64,000 bases of DNA from Angiostrongylus vasorum (taxonomy: Eukaryota > Nematoda > Chromadorea > Rhabditida > Metastrongylidae), in assembly GCA_018806985.1 (NCBI GenBank), contig JADANN010000060.1, positions 1-64,000 of the forward strand, given 5' to 3'. This document shows positions 57,193-64,000 of this stretch, one piece after another. Numbering within the stretch: position 1 is the first letter of the stretch; every line of letters begins with the position of its first letter. The position numbers and the translations under genes are program-made. Under the pieces are notes generated by a model. It made no database searches. It worked only from the letters and a program-made list of their open reading frames with translations, and was not told where the DNA came from.

Positions 57193-58669
57193 GTTAAGGT
57201 ATTAGTGAACTTAAGAAATAGATTTAAGAGGCCGGTAAAAGTTGCTGCAAAGTGTAACGTCAGGTGGAACACGCAATTCACTTAAGGCTCTAACCAAGTA
57301 CTTCTAGGTGCCAAAACACGAAATGCACGAATTCCGTGCACGAATCCTACGCAGAGAATTACGTCGAATATGCAGCGAAGGTCCCAGAACGAAGACGACA
57401 TCTTAAACCTAGCATGCTTTACTAACGATTTTACAGTTCGAATTCCATCGTTTGAGTGACACAACACCCAACAATCTCTGTTAGAGATTTAATTCTTTGT
57501 ATTCTGAGAACATAACTTTACATTATTAGTCTTTTCATGTTGGACAGGCGTGGACAAGTTGTAGAATTACGAGCTGGAAGTGATCGATTGGATGGCTTTG
57601 CGGGGAATATACCTCTGCTTACAGTATGTTGTGGTTGAGTAGGTGATAGTGAAACACATAGTGAAATATAATGATGCTTGTGGAAATTCATTCATAACTA
57701 ATCACGCTGAGCTACTTGTCGATGCTGCTCCACATCAAAACCAATCCACAATGACCTACTACCACCATTAAAGAAAACACAGATTCGACTGAGCTGTGTG
57801 AAGAGTGAAATGAAATGGCAGGATGCCTTGATACAATTCCGGGAAAGTCATTCCCACACACATCCTTGTTCATTACTTAATAGAACAAGTGCTGCCGTTT
57901 TCAGTTGTTCACAATTTTGTACGTCCTCTCAAAACCGTGAATTTAACGAAGTGTTCTCGAATTCTTCCTAGCATTATAACTCACTGTAGCCGTAACCTCG
58001 CAGTCTTTGGCTTGCATATGTGTTCTCAAGCAGAACTGCGATGTAAAGTAGCGGTTCGTTGCTTCAAGACGGTTACCTGGACTGAGAAAGAGTGCGTTAT
58101 TTGTAGCAAAAATCTGGTTCGCAGTCAATAACTGATAATGGCCGGTGTTATTTTGGAGTTTTTTTTACATCCAGAAATCTAGCTGACCATCAACAACTGC
58201 AAGTAATAACTGCTATTTTGGAAGAAATCTGGCGATAAGTCTGGAAATGGCACTTATTCGATCGAAAAAGCGCTGGCCTCTGTCTGTGGTGTCGATCTAA
58301 CAAGAACGGACTAACACGGTTTTCTCGGGATTTCAGTAGAGGAATCTTGTCCGGTCAGCAGCATCCCAGTAAAATGAAAATTTAGCCGGAGTACACAAGA
58401 CAAAATGTCTTCTTGAATAAATGAACGTGTAGCTTGTCAAGTGCTAAGAATAATGTGCGAACTTATTCGAAAAGTGAAAAATTGGCGCGATGTTTCAATT
58501 TGTAAAGCAATGTTTTTACAGATACTATGTACAAATAACAATGTAAGGATACGAAACTCTTCAATAAGCAAGATCGTATCGATCACCGTCCACTTCTTAT
58601 TTAAATGGAACATGAAATGACCACAATATGGGACAGTATTAGGGGTTTATACACGTATTCCTTCTTTCC
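57193..58669. other. Spacer between rpl-5 and HMG-CoA lyase
   Basis: No supported gene; an 80-codon frame at 57889-58131 lacks motifs. The rpl-5 promoter may lie at the left end. Confidence 0.45.
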
Positions 58670-60300
58670 CTAGTCCTTCGATCGTTTTGCCATTAACGCT
58701 TTTGCTGCTCGGGAAGCATTCGATCGGCCCATTTTGGAACAAATCCACATCGATGTCTCAATTACTTCCTCCAGATCAATTCCCTAGAACTCCACGAAAC
58801 TTTTCCAATAATTGATTGGTTAAAACAAGAAATACCCATAAAACTAACAGTATCGAATCCCATGTCATGTAACATATACACCAGATCTTCAGTGGCAAGA
58901 TTTCCTGTTGCTCCTTTAGCATAGGGGCATCCTCCCAGACCAGCGATGGAGGAATCGGCCACACGGATGCCTCTCTCAATGGCAACGATGACATTAGCCA
59001 GGGCTTGACCATATGTATCATGGAAATGGACAGCTAACTTTGCAACAGGAACAGACTGTAAGACAGTGTCAAGCATGGAAGCCACCGATCCCGCACTTCC
59101 AACACCGATAGTATCACCCAAGGAAACTGAAAGATTGTGACAGTGAAACTTCAAAAGAAAAGAGCAAAAGGAAGAGATTCTTGAAGAATAATATTGCTGT
59201 AATAGGAGACCTAAAGCAACGGTGTTTAAATATAAAAGCAAAGATAAGAAATAGACATAGAATTGATTTAAAGAGAGAGTGTATTCTCGAGATTAGAACT
59301 ATGATGGAAATCAATGATACTTTAAAAGAAGTAGACGAACTACTACACAAAATATCACACAATTTCTATTGCACTTTTACCTTCATAGCAACCTGATTCT
59401 AGCAAAGCACTTGTGACCTTAGCTACAACAGCACTATCAACTTTCCCTTCATATGGACAACCTATCACACATGATACATACCCTCTCACTCGTAACCCCT
59501 CTTTTAAGGCGGTTTTCGTAACATCCTGCAGATTCTGAAGACTATCCTCTATGTTAGCGTTTACATTTTTCCTATGTAATACTAAGATACAAAATAAAGA
59601 ACAACGACATTGGAAATGAAAAAAGCCAACAAACTTAGAAAATGAATCGGAAGCAGCACCGAATACAGCGATCTCTTCGACGACACCACTTTTTAACTGA
59701 AACGACGTATTTGGGAGACAATGTTTTGACGGCCAATCGTTTTAAAAAACTTACCTACCACATTGTCCAATCCGGCACGATTTGGAACAAGAACTGGGTA
59801 TGACACACCCGGATATTTCGTAATTTTCTGGATAACTTCCTGATGATCAGCCATTTGAGGGACCCACTTCGGAGAGACAAAACTTGTAGCCTCGATGCTC
59901 TGAGAATTGAGAAAATGAGTAGTTTAAGGCGAAACCAAAAGTAAAAAAATACGAAAGGAAAAAACTCACTTGGAAGCCACACATACTCAGCCTGTTAATA
60001 AAAGCAATCTTATCCTCAGCAGGGATAATTTGCTAGAAAATTGCAAAAATGTGGTTAGACAGTACTACCAGAATACGAACATAAGTGTTAAACATAACGA
60101 GAAGACTCCGACCTTCTCATTCTGAAGACCATCACGTGCTCCAACTTCTACTACTTTGAACGTGCGATCCTTAACAATTCAAACAAAGTTTTTTATTTAT
60201 AGTGGAAGTAAAATGATAGTTGGAAGGTATAGGTTTCCACCCTTACCTTTGCAGCGATGGTGCTAAGGGCTCGGTTAAACGTCGCATATGGGAGGCGCAT
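58670..60300 (-). CDS. hmgcl: Hydroxymethylglutaryl-CoA lyase, eight exons
   Basis: Mitochondrial lyase that splits 3-hydroxy-3-methylglutaryl-CoA into acetoacetate and acetyl-CoA, the last step of leucine breakdown and of ketone-body formation. Proposed minus-strand exons: 60300-60247, 60169-60113, 60032-59970, 59899-59759, 59696-59635, about 59571-59380, 59126-58849, 58783-58670; about 319 residues, near the usual 298-325. Exon 1 encodes a short Arg-containing start ([18 protein letters not shown]), a plausible matrix-targeting peptide. Active-site blocks are all present: [10 protein letters not shown] (catalytic Arg), [35 protein letters not shown], the metal-binding [12 protein letters not shown] and the [14 protein letters not shown] loop with the catalytic Cys. 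The last exon ends SKD and TAG. Introns are mostly 50-250 bp with GT-AG ends. The exon 6 boundary may be off by one base. The gene looks intact. Confidence 0.93.
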
Positions 60301-60811
60301 TTCTCTCTTAAATGAAGTATGTACACTGAAATCCGTGCAAAATTATAAGTGAAGTATCGGGATCGATATGGATCATAAGTGAAACGTAAACGTGACAATG
60401 AAGATTCACTTCAGTAAATTATACGACCATAGCAATGACTTGAAATAGAGCACAAAACTTTACACAGTACTAGTATCTTGACAAATGCATTACTGTTTCA
60501 CATCCTATGAAATAGATTCTATCGGATGAATCACCTCGAAAAGCTATTTACGACTGAACAAAAGAGGTTTTCCAAATAATTATCTGGCACGATATTAAAA
60601 TATCAGATTTCAATTTTCAATTGGTCGACAGCGTCCATTCGCTGTGGCTTGGAAAATTGCCACGATACTATTTGGTAACCAAGAAGCAAACATAAAACCA
60701 ATGATACTGAATTTTATGGACTTGCCTGCTAAAAGCGCACTTTAGAGTGTCTTTAAACCGCTATGCGATGACATGACTCCCTACAGGAGTCATGAAGGTG
60801 GGAAAAAGTAG
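60301..60811. other. Upstream region of HMG-CoA lyase
   Basis: AT-rich. CATTTAAG six bases before the ATG may be a trans-splice acceptor. An inverted repeat GACTCC-CTACA-GGAGTC near 60776-60792 lies just before the SINE B copy. Confidence 0.4.
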
Positions 60812-61088
60812 GCGCGCGTAGCGCAGTGGTCGGACGCACTCTGCAATGCACATAGGATCAATCACGCGCCACAGGATCACCAAGCCTTCCATCTCGCCGG
60901 CGTCGGTAAATTGGTGGCAGACTTGTCTGGGGGATAGCAGCACTGGCTCGATACATCGGTAGGCCAGCGGTGAGTCATTGTAAAGACCAAATATGCATTC
61001 AATCACCTCTAACGTTGCTTAGTAAAGTCGAATGCACAGCGCATCCCTCAGGGATTGGTCAACGCCGAGAGCTCTATCCCTTTTTGTT
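60812..61088 (+). mobile_element. tRNA-derived SINE, family B copy upstream of HMG-CoA lyase
   Basis: Head GGCGCGCGTAGCGCAGTGGT, then ACATAGGATCAATCACGCGC, CACCAAGCCTTCCATCTCG, CTCGATACATCGGTAGGCC, TGAGTCATTGTAAAGACC and the tail GCATCCCTCAGGGATTGGTC. Confidence 0.7.
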
Positions 61089-61655
61089 TACCTGTAAAGC
61101 TGAGTCGAAACAAAGGCGGTTAACTGCAAGGAGAAAAAAAGGATGTCATAATCTCAATTTCTGAGCTAAATTTTTCTTTCACATACTATTAGCACTACTC
61201 CAAACTCCATCGGAATCGACATGAAACATTTCAGAACAGGTGTTCTTGGACAGTCACTATTCCTATTCTCGTAATTCCACAGTTGAACCAATCGATCAAT
61301 CAGCGATTTAAAGAGTCTTTTCACTCTTGCACAGCCCTTCTACTATTCCAGCTCTACTTTTCCGTCATTCCTTAGTTCCGTAAACACAATCCGAATGCTA
61401 AACCGCTGCCTAATACGTCTAAAATATCGAGCACCATTAAGCCTTCCGCCGCGAAGCTGGTTTCTCCGGAAAATGACGAGAATTTCTCGATCGATAAGGT
61501 ATTTCAGGACTTCAGAACCTTACAGACCCATATAAAAGACTTTGTTCTATTGCTTTATAGTGTATATGGCCTTCATAGTCTCGTTTCCAGTTCAAATATT
61601 TCTAGAATTAGGATCTTCAAAAAAGTGAGGACGAAATTGTCAAGTTTTAAGATGT
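61089..61655. other. Spacer
   Basis: A minus-strand stretch at 61370-61510 is open and Arg-rich and might be an exon of the hypothetical ORF at 61656-62099, but its splice sites are not convincing. Confidence 0.3.
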
Positions 61656-62099
61656 TCAACGCATCAGGAATAACTGGGAACGAAATCCTGTTTCTTCATT
61701 TGTTCTGGTGTTCAAAAAATCAAAATATGAGTTTTGAAACAATAAAATGAAAGAATTATATGTCGTTGGCCCCCAAAAAACCAGAACTTTACCGTGACAA
61801 AACAACAGTCCTCTACCAGTTAGGCAAAAATTTGCGTATTTTAACAGTTTTACACTGTAACGAATAGCATTCACGGAGCAGTCAACATTTAAGCGCCGTA
61901 TGACCCCCGCAGGAGTCACGTTGTTGCTTAACCATGTTTGAAACGCGCTCCGATGTGTCCTGCAAGATGTGCAGGTCACGGAATGAATAATACAGTAATT
62001 TGGTGTGTGATTTCTGTCGTATTTTTCACGGAATCCTATGCTCTCGGTTAATTCCACCATCCTTTGCACGTCTTCCTGTGGAATGCATTGTTCTGCCAT
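61656..62099 (-). CDS. Hypothetical ORF, possible first exon of an unrecognised gene
   Basis: Open frame on the minus strand, 170 bp upstream of and divergent from rpl-11, which would allow a shared promoter. It begins MAEQCIPQEDVQRMVELTES and has a cysteine cluster (NYCIIHSVTCTSCRTH) near residues 36-49, then VIRRLNVDCSVNAIRYSVKL. After about residue 90 the composition becomes T-rich and hydrophobic like intron sequence, and a GTAAAA donor occurs just after the codons for IRYS, so only the first 250 or so bases may be exon. I do not recognise the family and saw no convincing following exon. It could be chance. Confidence 0.25.
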   Translation of the reverse strand: MAEQCIPQEDVQRMVELTESIGFREKYDRNHTPNYCIIHSVTCTSCRTHRSAFQTWLSNNVTPAGVIRRLNVDCSVNAIRYSVKLLKYANFCLTGRGLLFCHGKVLVFWGPTTYNSFILLFQNSYFDFLNTRTNEETGFRSQLFLMR

Positions 62100-62262
62100 G
62101 AGAGCTTAAAAGACCATTTCGTTTTAGACGTGGAGTCAAGCGTTTGTTGCTTTTATTTGATGATTAGTAATAGTGAATGATTTCATTGTAGTTCGCTCTC
62201 CCTTGTGGTATTGATTGACGTACTTGGTCGTCCAGTTTATTGATCGGCTTTTTAATTAATAA

Positions 62263-64000
<1,738 letters not shown>

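Noticed and set aside
60776..60792. Short inverted repeat GACTCC-CTACA-GGAGTC as a regulatory hairpin
   Set aside because: A single occurrence beside a SINE, with no T tract or conserved context; likely chance.

Overview
The window is eukaryotic nuclear DNA, most likely from a strongylid (hookworm-type) nematode. The support is: four conserved housekeeping genes broken by short GT-AG introns (many 50-200 bp), 3' splice-like sites a few bases upstream of start codons as expected for spliced-leader trans-splicing, RTE-clade LINEs with ORFs that read like those of hookworms, a mariner/SETMAR-like transposase remnant, and Penelope-like retroelements. I see no bacterial operons, CRISPR or phage features. 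The genus is an inference.

Layout. From 1 to about 41.7 kb I find no host gene that I can support; the DNA is old mobile elements in AT-rich spacer. It holds Penelope-like elements (PLEs; remnants at 1.0-1.8 and 3.5-4.5 kb, near-full-length but broken copies at 10.3-13.4 kb (+) and 25.7-28.8 kb (-)), RTE elements (30.2-33.5 kb (+) and 37.2-40.9 kb (-), fragments at 16.4 and 20.6 kb), a dead mariner at 19.3-20.3 kb, palindromic foldback elements, two main SINE-like families and several (TA)n tracts. From 42.4 kb the host genes begin: phosphomannose isomerase (42382-45080, -), ribosomal protein L5 (54199-56839, -), HMG-CoA lyase (58670-60300, -) and ribosomal protein L11 (62269 to beyond the window, +). 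Two more RTE copies (45.8-48.8 kb (+), 50.6-53.7 kb (-)) lie between them, and SINEs or a PLE sit in their introns.

The four host genes do not form a pathway: two are cytosolic large-subunit ribosomal proteins, one links mannose to glycolysis and glycan precursors, and one is a mitochondrial leucine/ketone-body enzyme. The repeats are more informative about relationships. Every PLE end carries a hammerhead-ribozyme-like motif, and the 5' end of one PLE lies two bases from the predicted self-cleavage site. A second hammerhead-like motif overlaps the end of another degraded ORF, and a third sits alone between perfect 15-bp direct repeats. One SINE family shares its 3' end with a local RTE LINE, its likely mobiliser. 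Two RTE copies share the same 31-bp deletion that removes the catalytic FADD motif, and two PLE copies share Y-I-G-D where Y-x-D-D is expected. Both patterns suggest amplification of defective lineages in trans.

Limits: all alignments were made by eye; exon ends were chosen by splice consensus and family similarity; repeat ends are approximate unless stated.
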